The position numbers were made by a program, and so were the translations under genes. From Niebla homalea (lineage: Eukaryota; Ascomycota; Lecanoromycetes; Lecanorales; Ramalinaceae), in the NCBI GenBank assembly GCA_019925105.1, contig JAHGAU010000015.1, positions 496,001 to 560,000 of the forward strand: a DNA stretch of 64,000 nt. The letters run 5' to 3'. The notes beneath the pieces were generated by a model that had not been told where the DNA came from, made no database searches, and worked only from the letters and a program-made list of their open reading frames with translations. Of this stretch, positions 43,973 through 54,970 are shown one piece after another. The number at the start of each line of letters is the position of its first letter. Position 1 is the stretch's first letter.

Positions 43973-44918
43973 ACGGGCGATAGGTAGGAAGAGGACAGTG
44001 CGGAATTTGGAATTAATCAAATCAAAAATCCCAAAAATGTAAAATGTTAGAGTAGATACCCCGTACATATATGAATCTTATTACACTTCCAACATCATAT
44101 TTCTCTATCTGATTTATACACTATATCACCCTCATCACCCTCATCACCCTCATCACCCTCATCACCCTCATCACCCTCATCACCCTCATCACCCTCATCA
44201 CCCTCATCACCCTCATCACCCTCATCACCCTCATCACCCTCATCACCCTCATCACCCTCATCACCCTCATCACCCTCATCACCCTCATCACCCTCATCCC
44301 TCATCACCCTCATCACCCTCATCACCCTCATCACCCTCATCACCCTCATCACCCTCATCACCCTCATCACCCTCATCACCCTCATCACCCTCATCACCCT
44401 CATCACCCTCATCACCCTCATCACCCTCATCACCCTCATCACCCTCATCACCCTCATCACCCTCATCACCCTCATCACCCTCATCACCCTCACCCTCACC
44501 CGCACCCTTACCCGCACCCTCACCTGCCACCTTTGCTACTACCACTCTCATTACCTTTATTACTCACCACTCTCACCACTTTCATCCCTTACTACTTACC
44601 ACGCTTATTATCCTTACCCTAGTATCAAGGCTGGTGAAGGTAGTAGTAAGGCCAGGTTAGGTAAGGTAAGGTTCATATGGGTGATGAGGGTAAAAAGGGT
44701 AAAGGTGAGGGTGCAGGTGAGGTTGAGGGTGAGGGTGATGAGGGTAATGGTGTAGGCGAGGGTGATGAGGGTGAGAGCGAAGGTGATGAGGGTGATAAAG
44801 TATATAAATCAGGTAGAGAAACATACAATAAAGTGTACTAACATTTTACATTTTTGGGATTTTTGATTTTCTAAATTCTAAATTCCGCACTGTCCTCTTC
44901 CTCCCTACTATGGCCCGT
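43973..44918. mobile_element. Foldback-like inverted-repeat element with internal minisatellite
   Basis: Two arms in opposite orientation flank a minisatellite. Left arm about 43973-44130, right arm about 44788-44918. Perfect blocks: GGAAGAGGACAGTGCGGAATT (43987-44007) against its complement at 44881-44901, and a block of about 30 bp ending AAAATGTTAG at 44050 against CTAACATTTT starting at 44838. Further in, TTTCTCTATCTGATTTATAC matches with few changes (44100-44119 and about 44800-44820). The outer ends ACGGGC / GCCCGT also pair. No transposase frame lies inside. The arms suggest a non-autonomous foldback or MITE-like element; target-site duplication is unclear. Confidence 0.6.
44125..44510. 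repeat. 9-bp minisatellite (CATCACCCT)n, about 41 copies
   Basis: Near-perfect head-to-tail array of CATCACCCT (GATGAGGGT on the other strand). One copy near 44294-44303 is shortened to CATCCCT, and the 3' end decays into CACCCTCACCCGCACCC. Because the unit is a multiple of three, it gives long false reading frames on the minus strand. A degraded, opposite-oriented G-rich relative occupies about 44680-44800. Confidence 0.95.
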
Positions 44919-45216
44919 CTTAATGGATTAGGGTAAGCATAGCGGACGGCGTACTCTTTTATTTCATCCAATGAGCCAAGTTTTCCAATCCATCACCTCC
45001 TTCATTTCTCAAACGCGCGGCTTGGAATACCTGATATCTGGTCACGTGATGGTGTAAGCCGATGCCATTGCGGAGATGGCGGAGCCCTACTCCCCTCCAC
45101 CTCGCCGACACCAACAATCTGGGTTACCAGCATCTTTGCTTTCCATCTCCATCATGCATCAGCTACTACGAGCCCTCTCCTTGATGTAGGTCTGTTACAA
45201 AAAACAAAGGAAACAA
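44919..45216. other. Upstream region of DLT1
   Basis: Just under 300 bp from the repeat element to the DLT1 ATG. No element recognised. Confidence 0.5.
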
Positions 45217-46647
45217 ATGCACCGCTTCCACATCCACATCCTCCACATCCGCATCCCCTTCTTCCGCATCTTCTACTCCACCACCTTCACCCTCTTCACC
45301 CTCCTCCTCACCGGCCTCCTCCTCATCACCCCGGGTGACCACATCCTGCAATCCTTCCACCACAACCAGCTCTACCACATCATCATCGTCGGCGCCGTCT
45401 GGGTGCTCACCTTCTTCATTGCCCTGTTCATCTATGCGGGCAGGCTGTTCCGCACGAGAAGCGCGCTCGCGAACATACCGCGGGAGTGGAATCTGCATGG
45501 GCACGGCAAGGGCAATCCGGGTGTGGGGTTGGGGATGGGGCTGAGGGTGGGGAGGGTGGTCAGGGAGGGGTTGGAGCGGAGTGCGATTGTGAGTTTCGAG
45601 AGCAGGCCGAGGGACCTCAGCGGGGAGGCGCAATCGCACATCATCATCCCGGGCAAGAAGAGGGAGAAACGGAGAGGAAGGGTTAAAAAGCACGAGGAGG
45701 AGGAAGGAGAGGGTCAAGGGCAGCAGCGCCGGCAGGAGTCCGTCACCAGCAATGCTGAATCTGCTGTGCCCGTGTGGGGCGTCATCTCGCATCCTGGGTG
45801 GGCGAGCCCGGAGTCGCCTGATCTGCCAAACCAGCACTTCGAGCCTGTCATTGCGGAGTTGGGGCATCTGATCGAGGCCAAGGCTGTTTCTTTGGCGCCT
45901 GTTGATCCCTCATGGCCGGACGAGCATGATCGTGAGGGTATCGACCCAGAAGGCGAAACCCCGCCAGACCCGTTGGTGTTGTGGCTGCTCCAACGTTCCC
46001 TCGCGATGGGGCTTAGGGAGTATATCGCACAGCTCACGAGCGTGGGCATGATCGCGACCCTCGATTTGTGCGCCGAGTTCATCGAGCTCTATGAACGAGC
46101 GAGGTTCTCAGAAGAGCCGTTGAAGGAGACAGAATTCAGGCAGCTGATGGCCATGTTCGCCGAGATCCTCAGGAACATGGTCCCATTGCCTCAAGCGACC
46201 GTGGACGAACTTCATGCCGCTGAGGCAGCGGAGACCTTCTCCGACGACGACGCGCTCGATGAGGCAGACCGTCGCAGCGTGGACTCAGAGGACACCACAA
46301 GGCGGACACCACAGCCCCAGCTGTACAGCTCGCAGTCGTCCTTGGGCTCGCAGAGTTGCACCCACGTCACGGCGCCGTCGCGAACGGTTACTGTGCCGGA
46401 CATCTCGCAACGTACAGGTACTTCTCGTTATACAACTGCCGCCTTGGACGGTGCGCAGCGCCGAGGGGAGAGTAGGGCATCTTTAAGGAAGGCAAGCACG
46501 CACTCTTTAAGAAAGATGAGCAGTCGTGGCTCTGTCGGTACTCGCTCGATGCTCTCCTCGGCCGGCAGTGTAATCAGACTTGCGGATGCGAGATCGTCTC
46601 TGGATCTGCCCTATGCTTATGTTGGTTCTTCCGAAGAACATCTATGA
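45217..46647 (+). CDS. DLT1: Dlt1-like membrane protein (defect at low temperature)
   Basis: Single exon, 476 residues, ATG at 45217. Fungal Dlt1 family: two membrane helices at the N-terminus (TTFTLFTLLLTGLLLITPGDHI and IIIVGAVWVLTFFIALFIYAGRLF) connected by a short loop (LQSFHHNQLYH), then RSALANIPREW, VVREGLERSAIVSFESRPRDL and a conserved WGVISHPGWASPESPDLPNQHFEPVI block. A helical part (LVLWLLQRSLAMGLREYIAQL, FIELYERARFSEEPLKETEFRQLMAMFAEIL) precedes a disordered Ser-rich tail. Named from a yeast cold-sensitivity phenotype; the molecular role is not known. The N-terminal coding strand is unusually CTC/ATC-rich. Confidence 0.88.
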   Translation: MHRFHIHILHIRIPFFRIFYSTTFTLFTLLLTGLLLITPGDHILQSFHHNQLYHIIIVGAVWVLTFFIALFIYAGRLFRTRSALANIPREWNLHGHGKGNPGVGLGMGLRVGRVVREGLERSAIVSFESRPRDLSGEAQSHIIIPGKKREKRRGRVKKHEEEEGEGQGQQRRQESVTSNAESAVPVWGVISHPGWASPESPDLPNQHFEPVIAELGHLIEAKAVSLAPVDPSWPDEHDREGIDPEGETPPDPLVLWLLQRSLAMGLREYIAQLTSVGMIATLDLCAEFIELYERARFSEEPLKETEFRQLMAMFAEILRNMVPLPQATVDELHAAEAAETFSDDDALDEADRRSVDSEDTTRRTPQPQLYSSQSSLGSQSCTHVTAPSRTVTVPDISQRTGTSRYTTAALDGAQRRGESRASLRKASTHSLRKMSSRGSVGTRSMLSSAGSVIRLADARSSLDLPYAYVGSSEEHL

Positions 46648-46872
46648 CGACTTTCTTTCCAGTAGAGATACCCCCCCCCTCTTTTTGGATCCAAGCGAGG
46701 TGTTTGGGCATTGGACAGACAGAGCACATGAGTGTTCGTATGATTCAGGAAAGACCTGGCATATATTACTGGGCGGAGCTTGGATCTGATGCCCATTATT
46801 CGTAATCTCATCTATTGGTCTTTGATCTCCCCATTACTTCATAATGCTCACCAGTACAAGCTAGCCATCTCC

Positions 46873-48169
46873 TCACCAACTCACCAGCCCCTTTTCCCTA
46901 TCAAACCCGCCCCTCAGCTGCCTCTGCGGCTTCACCACCTTCCCCTGCAACACAGTGAACTTCACGATTCCCTCGCAATCCTCTGGCCTGACCCTCGCCA
47001 GCCAAATGCACTGACTTGCCTCTCCCATCGTCCCATCCTCCTTTGCTGCTCGACGATACACCATGACATTGGCTGAGAACTTGTGCCCGCCCACATGGTT
47101 GATGAAGTAGATGCCCACGCCTCCGGGTCTTTCGTCAAGCAAGTCACGGTAGAGTCCTAGAGGGCGGAGCTGCCGCTCAAACTCCTTTCGGAGTAGTGGC
47201 GCGGACTGGCCGCAGCGAGCGTCGCGCGTGCGGTGCGAGCAGAGGAGGATGAGGTAGTTGTGCGGACATGGTCGGGTATCAAACGATAAAGACGGGGAGG
47301 TGGCCGTGGCTGCTTGTGCAGTCTGAAGTTGCTGCTGCTGCTGCTGTTGCAAGGTCGGGCCATTTCCGAGCTTGGGCTGCTCTTCCTCGTTGGCCGATCT
47401 GGTTGGATTCTTCTTCTTCTTCGTCGTCGTCACGTCTCCCGCATCCTGCGCTGCCATAACCTCATCTCCCTCCTCCTGCTGCGGCTGCACCACCTCTCTA
47501 CTACCACCCCCATTCTCAAAAGCGTCGTATTCGTGGCCCCCCTCTCCACAACCCGCTCAATCAACTCCCCCACCCTCCCGGGCGTGACCCGCTCCACCAT
47601 CGTCCAACTCGGTAACAGCAACACCCTCGTCTCCCCCGCTTGCCCCCCTTCCTCCGGCACCGGCATATTACTCGCACTAAGCATCAACCCCTCCCCCCCT
47701 TCCTCCTCCTCCTCCTCCTCCTCCTTCCCTTTCTTCCCTCCTTCCCCATCCCCATACCCCTTCTCCTTCTTCTTCTTCTTCGCAGCCCCAACATCCCTCA
47801 CAGCCTCCATCAAACTCCCCTTCTCATCCGCCACATCCCTCACCCAATCGCTCCGCCCCGTCGCCACCAGCAGGTGCACCCCCCACCCGTTCACCCGCCC
47901 GTACAGCCGCTTCGTCTCGTCGATCTTGAAACCCTTGGGGTACGCGATCTCGCAGGTCCCGCACTCGTGGTCGCAGTCCTCCTCGTCACCATCATCGTCG
48001 GCGGAAGCGTGGACGCCGACGGGAGGGAAGAGCGAGGTCTCGGTGGGGGCGCGGTGGAAGTCGTGGTCGCGACCCCGGGGGGTGGGTCGGGTAGTTGGGG
48101 GATCGAGGTGGTGGAGGCGCGGGGGGTGAGGAGGGCTTTGGTGCGGGAGAGGGCGGTTTTGAGGGACAT
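46873..48169 (-). pseudogene. APD1: Apd1/Aim32-type Fe-S (sucrase/ferredoxin-like) protein gene, two apparent frameshifts
   Basis: Thioredoxin-fold [2Fe-2S] protein family. The ATG at 48169 starts MSLKTALSRTKALLTP..LPDPPPG. The frame then shifts near 48070-48085, in a C4G6 run, to give RDHDFHRAP, CDHECGTCEIAYPKGFKID, RLYGRVNGWGVHLLVATGRSDW, LMLSASNMPVP and LLLPSWTMVERVTP. A second shift lies at 47500-47545 (C5 or C6 runs), after which the C-terminal half is intact: CPHNYLILLCSHRTRDARCGQSAPLL (Cys ligands), NHVGGHKFSANVMVY (two His ligands), LARVRPEDCEGIVKFTVLQGKVV. It ends at 46873. One added base in each homopolymer would restore the frame, so sequence error is as likely as decay. The choice of Apd1 over Aim32 rests on the HLLVATG..DW and HVGGHKF motifs. 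Confidence 0.75.
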
Positions 48170-49115
48170 GGCTTGGCTGTGGTGAGGGAGAAGGGTTTTT
48201 GGTAGGTTGGGAAAGGGAGAAGAGGGCGGGGGGGTTGTGTCGGTCAAGTAGGAGGTTTGGATGGTATGATATATTTTTTGTTTTTTGTTTTTGTGCGGGA
48301 AAAAGGTTGATGGGTTTTCTGTTCAAGGCGGATCTGTGATGATGAGGAGGAGGTGGAACGTTTGGAAAGCGAGGAGAGGGACGATTTCAGGGGCGTGAGA
48401 CACGCGTGTACTGCGATGCCGGAACGACATCTTCGTGAGTGGTGTTATAGGGGTAGCCTGCTGGGAGAATATTACATGAGTTTCGGATTTAGCTCGGGCA
48501 CCGAGCGGCTCGGCCGGGCGGGTGACGTCGGAGGTCCGAGTGGCAGTCGTTGCCGACTTTTCGGAATTTCGCCGCTCTTGATGATCAAATACGTTTACGC
48601 TTTGTATACACAATTCTACTCGAGAAGTTTTAACATTCATTATTAAGACACCTGAAATGTTGAGTAATCCCAGTGATTTTTGGGGGGTTTTTTCTGAGTC
48701 TCGATAGTGGTAAGCGACCGTACTGAGGTCGAATACTTGGATCTTGGCGGTCGGCAACGACTTTTGTCACCGGTTCATGAGAGTTTGCCTTCATCAGGAC
48801 CGCTGTTGAACTGCATTCTAAGCTTTTTGGATGTTACGGTCTCACTGATGAATATAATATGGAAGGGTAATGGAGCTGTACTGTATTTGGCCATGTACGG
48901 TGACTGCAAATTTCCACAGGAAGCATTTGAAGATGCTTTTGTAACACGAAACGTCGGACATGTTTCAAGGCTTGTTATCATCCAATATCCCAAAATGACC
49001 CCGAGTATGTACCCCTATCCGGGTAAAGGCAATCAGAAATATGTTCAGAGAGTTTTCCGTATCACCAAACACCGCGCTAAAGCATTGCATGTCGCATCAG
49101 TACAGGATCTCCTTC
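48170..49115. other. Intergenic, no gene recognised
   Basis: Upstream of the Apd1-like gene and downstream of the acyltransferase. Contains T-rich runs (TTTTTTGTTTTTTGTTTTTG near 48273-48292). No supported frame. Confidence 0.55.
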
Positions 49116-51553
49116 TCAAGCGTCTTTCTTCCCTTCCAGGCTCTCGGGAGTCTCTGTCCCCGAACCGCCATTGGAAGTGAACTCCCACACGCCGCTACCT
49201 TCCTGACTTTTCCGCCTCTGCTTACCTCTTTCCCTCATTGCCCCTCTAATTTTCTGGGAGACTTCATCCAATCCTTCCTTCGAATCGATCGAGCTGAAGC
49301 TTTTCACTGGAAAGCCTCCGCTCCCCAGAAGTCCACCACTGGAGTTGCTGCGACTCCTGCTTCGGCTTGGAGGCCGTGAAGCGAAGAGGCCAATGTTTCC
49401 TAGATCATGGAAGGATTCATTGCGAGGGAGATGACCGGACTCTGAGGCTCCACCGCCAATGCTCGCGCTGTTGGTGTGTTTGTGTGGAGGTGTAGTAGGA
49501 GCATGAATATCTCGAGAAGGTGTGCGTGGGAAGGTGGGAGTGACTGCGGCGTCACCGTCTTTGAAGGCGCCAGATTCTCGGAAGGGATCAGCGACAATAC
49601 GCGCGGAGTCGAAGTCGGGAAACATCTCTGGTCCGAGGGTGTTGATGACATCGGTCACCTCCTGGGAAAGGACTTCTCTTCGCTTTCGAAGCTTGACCAA
49701 GGTGTTCGACGAGGTCGGATTGAGGGAGAGAATCAATGGGCGAATGGATTTGAAGATGTCCATACCTGTCTCGCCAAATCGAAGAGCTGCAAATGTTACG
49801 CTGATGAAGAAAATGATGCTTGGGATAGGAATAACCCAAAGTGGTACCCAATCGGGCACATAGCCTTGAACTCGGTTCTTGTATGTCCACCAAGTTAGGA
49901 TGGTAGAGTAGAGTGCGTAGAGTGATGGCGCAAACGCCATAGAGACGAGTAGCTTCCAGGTAGCCATAACATCGCGACCTTGCAATTTAACAGTTGATGC
50001 CGCTAAAGCCTCGCGAGACTTTTTGATGGATATGATCTTTGATGCAGCGAAGACGGGAGAGAACAAGACCAGTCCGGGTAGTGTGCCAATGGCTAATACA
50101 GCGAGTTTCAAGAGCCTGTAGATCAGAGTGAACACGACCTTGGGCGCCGAGAACCGAGCGTATTCTACTTGGTGATCCCGTACCCCAATGAGCCAAAGCT
50201 GCTTATTGTAAGCGTTGACGGATCGCTTCAACTTGACAATCCGGGGATCATCTTTGTAGGTTGTGTATCCTTTGACGAGTCTCCGATTCAACTCGACAAT
50301 CATTGGCAAGGGCAGCTTCTTGCCACTTGGATTGTACAGTCTTCGGGCCGCTTGAATCAACTACAAAGAATCAGCTTGCTCCGCGCATTACGGACAAAAC
50401 GCAATTCATACCATAAGCGTGTCATAGTCAGGGCTTGTAACAGTTACCGCTACCAAGGCTTGAGTAACTATGGTCAGAAGCTGTCCCGTTGCCTCTCGCC
50501 GTTCGCCCGATTTGTACAGCTCGACCAGTTCGGCAGGGACCTCGACTGGGCTGCCAAATTCGACTACGGCTCGTGATCGAAATTTGTGGGCATGAAAATA
50601 GTTCATGCCACAAGGCACAATGGTGAGGCCAGAATCCGGGTTTGCTGCTAATGAACCAAGAGCCATGATAGCCACACCAGCTGTCGCACTGTCAGCATCG
50701 CAAGTTGGTCATCTTCTTCCATAACAGACCTTTCAATGGCAATAATTCAGTTCTGTCATGACTACCGCCCTCAGGGAATATTCCCACGCACCCTCCAACT
50801 TGTAGTCTCTCGAACACTGCATCGTAAACGAGACTTTGATCTACCTTGGGAGCCACTTTGTAATTGATGCCCTCAAAGCCCCTGGCCAGATCCGCAGCTC
50901 CATTCTCGGTACTGGCTTCTCCTTCCAAGGCCTTTCCGGTGAGCTGCCTCAACGCGACATCCCCCTTGAACAGCTTCTTAAGTTTTATCTCTTCGTTGCC
51001 GTGAATTTCCAAGATCTCAGCATTAGCTGCAGTGCCGTTGACCGTCGGGAGAACCAAAAGCCCTCCAGCCTGCGCCTCTGACTCAAACTTGGTATTCACG
51101 CCCCGGATCAGAGAAGGGTCTTCTGTGGGGCTCGCCAGATAGATCTTTCCAGTCGCAGGTCTCGTGCTGTCTAAAGCTCGACCGACAGGAACGGCTCCGA
51201 CCGCGCGAGCCATTCTGCCTATGAATTTCCTCCGCATGGACTTTTCAGCTATCAGGAAAGCGGCGCGACGGTGTGCTTCGGTGCGGATGACGCGCATGAG
51301 GATGAGAGGGTCGACGAACTAGAAGTAGGATTTCATTAGCTTCATGGGTCGCTCAAGGGAAAAGGCTGCTGAGCAAGCATACTTGATTGGCATGAGGGGC
51401 AGCAACAAAGATGACTGGGCCTCGGCGAGGGACCTTCCATGATCCTCGGGGATGGACTTCACGGAAGAAGAGATCCACAAGGATGGAGAAAGTCCAGAGA
51501 AGGAGATCGTAGAGCCATGGGATCATGGGGACAAGCTCCTTGTGCTTCGTCAT
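49116..51553 (-). CDS. GPT2: Glycerol-3-phosphate / dihydroxyacetone-phosphate acyltransferase
   Basis: First acylation step of glycerolipid synthesis in the ER (yeast Gpt2/Sct1 family). Minus-strand exons 51553-51383, 51318-50730, 50680-50412 and 50360-49116 give 757 residues; introns are 64, 49, 51 bp. Motif I APHANQFVD spans intron 1 (His54, Asp60). Motif III is GIFPEGGSHDRTELLPLK, ending at residue 253. After it comes GVAIMALGSLAANPDSGLTIVPCGMNYFH (motif IV). The N-terminal helix is WLYDLLLWTFSILVDLFF; two further membrane helices lie near 440-560 (LLVSMAFAPSLYALYSTIL, PLWVIPIPSIIFFISVTFAAL). The C-terminal tail is Ser-rich with RPPSRSRSRS and SP/TP sites, as in yeast Sct1/Gpt2, where it is phosphorylated. 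Which of the two yeast paralogues it matches is not resolved. Confidence 0.92.
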
Positions 51554-52107
51554 ATCTGTACGTCTGCTCCCTTGTCTGGTGAGATCAAAGTGAGCACGAG
51601 AATCACATCCAAGCACGGAGCAGATGCGTTCTTCCCAAAATACTCTGCTGGAGGAGGTTGTCGCACGCACGTCTCTGCATTTGAATCATAAATATCACTG
51701 ATAAGAAAAGTATCCGTGCTGTCCGCCTTTAACCGGGGGTGTCAGCATCTAGCCAACAATGAGCGCATTAGGATGTAATTCCCATGAAGTGGAGGATGAG
51801 CAGATGGGCTATTGATACTATATAGGTACTGTGTCCGAGGCATCAGGTGTTAGAAAAAACTTGTCGCGTGCAGTGAGTGAGCACTGGCTGGCTACTGGGT
51901 TGCTAGAACGTAGGAGTCAGGATTCTGTGGGGCAGAAAACAACGTCACCGTGCAAGACGCCTCACAAAAGCCACAGAGCTTCTACCCCTTTTTGCAAGAA
52001 TCGACATTTTGGCGACTGATACACATTCATAGAAGCCAGCATCGTTTCTCCAAGGATTTGTATTCTATACACTTACATACACGGCGTTGATACCCTTCCA
52101 CCCTCTG
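51554..52107. other. Intergenic, no gene recognised
   Basis: Upstream of the acyltransferase, downstream of VPH1 (both minus). No element seen. Confidence 0.55.
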
Positions 52108-54970
52108 TTACCCTTCGCTTTCATCTTCCTCGAGCAGAAGCTTAAAGCTGAAGGGTTCGAAAGGTATGCCGTCGCCAATAAAGTGCTTGCTCATTGCCTC
52201 CACCCAATGCAAACGTAAGCTGTGCAACATAGCACTGGTCCCCTCCATCACACAGAGGATTGCTAGCGTCAAGAAAAACCAGACGTAGAAGAAAGCGACC
52301 GTTGCTATCACACCAATCACACCAGTAAAGCTAAAAGCGTTGCCGAGTGTCATATTCCAGAGCACCGAGGAGAGTTGCTGATGAGCAAGCGAGAGAGCCC
52401 ATAGACGAAGATACGAGGCCGTGTGCGAAACGCAATTGAGGCAGAACTCTGAAGACCATTAGCATGCACAATGGTCCAAAAAGCCTCCCTCATCAACTTA
52501 CCAATCGTGTGGATGGTCTGGTGAATCATGACCTCGGAGAATTCGAATTCCTCGTGCTCCTCATCTCCAATGTCTTGCGTGATCATCGCAGCTGCTTCAT
52601 TATCCGAGCCCATACTCTCCCTAGCGCCATTCATCGCATGCCCGTCCTCATCATCTCCATCCAGTGCGCTAAATCGGGATGTCTCCCCTATTCCTCTATA
52701 GCCCAGTGCTCGTGCCTTGTTATTCTCGCGTCGTAGATACAGAGGTTTGAGTAGGAGCAAGATCGGTACACAAATCACGGCGATGAGAAGTAGTATGACT
52801 TGCACAAATTTCTGCCCAGGGTAGAGCTGCTCCTCCACCGTTCCCGGTGACAGGAACATGTAAATCAGCATGTTTAGCAGTCCAGGTGGGTTTTGGGGCT
52901 CGCCATTGATAGGGTACCAGTCGATGCTCCATTTGTATAAGATGGTGAAAACCAGGTAGCCAAATATGGATTGGAAGAAGATCATTCCAGGCAGGAAGTT
53001 GCCCCAAATGTCGATGGGGGATTTGAAGTGCCTAGCATTGAGATAGGAGAGGCATAACGAATAGGTCATATGCGCCCATCCCATCAGGATACTGAGCTTC
53101 ATCTTAAAGCTGTTGGTGAAGAGCAGATCATTTTCCGTGCCGTGCCAACTCCAGTCGAGCCCGAACGGGTAGCGATAGTCCCCTTTGAGTGTACCTTCCA
53201 CCGTTGATCCCTCTTTGAAGTCATCAGGCCAAGCCCATTGACTAGGGAAAAGGGTCATGGCTTTGGAGAACACATCATTGTAGAGAAGGCCGGTGTAGAT
53301 TGAGAAAATGCCCATAAGAAGCGCAATGTACCGTCCGTAAAAGGCCATCGAGACAAGTTCGTTGAGTTTTCCCCTCGACATTGGCCCTTCAAAGTAGATC
53401 ATCGCGAGGGCGGCGCAAGTCACGATGATTCCGTGACCGAAGTCCCCAAACATGACCGCAAATAAGAATGGGAAGGTCACAATGGTAGGGAGACCAGGAT
53501 TGACTTCGGTGTATTTGGCCGTACCATACGCATCGATGATGGTCTGGAATGCCTCAGTGAATTTGTTCTTCTTGTTGTAGGTAGGTGGGGTTTTGGAAGT
53601 CCTAATCTGATTGACAATGGTCGGGACTGACATGCCAGCTCGGTCATTGACGTCCTGAAGAGTTGATTTGATGAGACCAAGGGAATTCGTTGGCACCCAA
53701 GCTTCCGCGACCAAAGTTTTCCGCGCTTGATCATATGAGCAACGATTGAGGGTCTGGTAGACGGCTTTTTCCTTCTTGATCACCACCAACCACTGTGCCA
53801 AACTCCGTGCGATCTGTGTCAATTCAGCATCCAGGGTGCGTTTCGTGTTGCCGAGAACATTGTTGAGGTCGCTCAGACGACTGTTGACCTCGTGTACCTG
53901 ATCTCGGCGCATTTCACTATTCTCGTCTATGCTGTATAAATCTGCGCCAAGGGACTCGGATATTTTCCTTATCTTGGCCACGATCTCCTTGCCGTGGGCG
54001 AAAATGACGAAGACGTTCTTCTGAACCTCCTCATTGTTCGTTGGATCGACGATGGGTACTGGTATCTCTGACTGATTCATGTAGAGGTTGCCACGTAGTG
54101 TCCGCCACAGAATGCGCTCGAAAGCGGCAATCCTTGATCGAGGAATCACACCGGCAACGAAACCAATGTTCATTACTGACAGTGCATTACCGGAGGCATC
54201 ACCGTTCTGGCCACGAGCTTGCTGCTCGACGTCCTGCAGTAAAGGCGCTTCGTCATTGTCGCTAGACTGGCGGATCTCGTCGACACTGCCATGAGCCTTT
54301 TGGGTCTGTTAGCACAGATCAACGGCATGGGATGCTTTGGATGTATACTACTCTGTCAAAGAATGCTCCTGCCTCAGTGAGAACCCAGCGCCACTCTGTG
54401 AGCTCGACCTCTCGTCTCTTCAGTGTCTCATAGCTATCATTGAGAGAGGAGACTCTTTGCTCGAGCAGCTCGCTCTTGTCAGCAAGCTCGTCTATTTCCG
54501 ACGCAGATGGGGCGGCCAGCATGTTCGGAAATTCATATCGAGGACGGATGGGTATGGACTCCTTTTCAATTTCCGAGTTGAAATAGCCTGGGCCATGAGC
54601 GACAGGAATAGCTAATGTATGGGGGTTGATGCTTACGAAGCTGTCTTTCCACATTATCGAGTCTTCTGATTTCCTGTGTGAAAGTTCGCTGGAATGCAGT
54701 AGTTTCGGCATTGAGCTAAAGGAGAGATATCAGCGTTTGTCTCGAATCAGAAACGCTAGGTCGCAGCATCCAAGCTTGCTGCTATTGTCGATGACTTTGC
54801 CGCCTGAAGCAAGTGTTTAGGGACCAATGAGTGGTTCATACATCTCGAAACTGAACTTCCCCGACCTCGCCTAGAGCGCTGACGACTTCTCGACCAATTT
54901 CGTTTGCAATGTAGAGCTGCGTCAGGGACATGTCCGCTGAGCGAAAGAGGGTATCTTTAGGGACCGCCAT
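52108..54970 (-). CDS. VPH1: V-type proton ATPase 116-kDa subunit a (Vo sector)
   Basis: Subunit a of the vacuolar H+-ATPase, forming the proton half-channels against the c-ring. Minus-strand exons 54970-54842, 54715-54637, 54587-54352, 54305-52502 and 52448-52108 give 862 residues; introns are 126, 49, 46 and 53 bp. The start gives [29 protein letters not shown]. Motifs: [49 protein letters not shown] (helix 1), [33 protein letters not shown], and [19 protein letters not shown] with the essential proton-path arginine at Arg764. The cytosolic N-terminal half, acidic loop ([23 protein letters not shown]) and eight-helix C-terminal half are complete. Single fungal isoform most like Vph1; Stv1 cannot be formally excluded. 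Confidence 0.96.

Noticed and set aside
44095..44551. Open frames of repeated MRV and DEG units on the minus strand
   Set aside because: They come from the 9-bp minisatellite, whose unit length is a multiple of three. No protein features around them.
45166..45867. 233-codon frame on the minus strand over DLT1
   Set aside because: Shadow of the plus-strand DLT1 coding sequence, low complexity and without family similarity.
47314..48129. 271-codon frame on the plus strand over the Apd1-like gene
   Set aside because: Antisense of a protein with clear Fe-S family motifs; its own sequence is low-complexity Ser/Phe/Leu.
54041..54294. Plus-strand frames over VPH1
   Set aside because: Shadows of the VPH1 exon 4 coding sequence.
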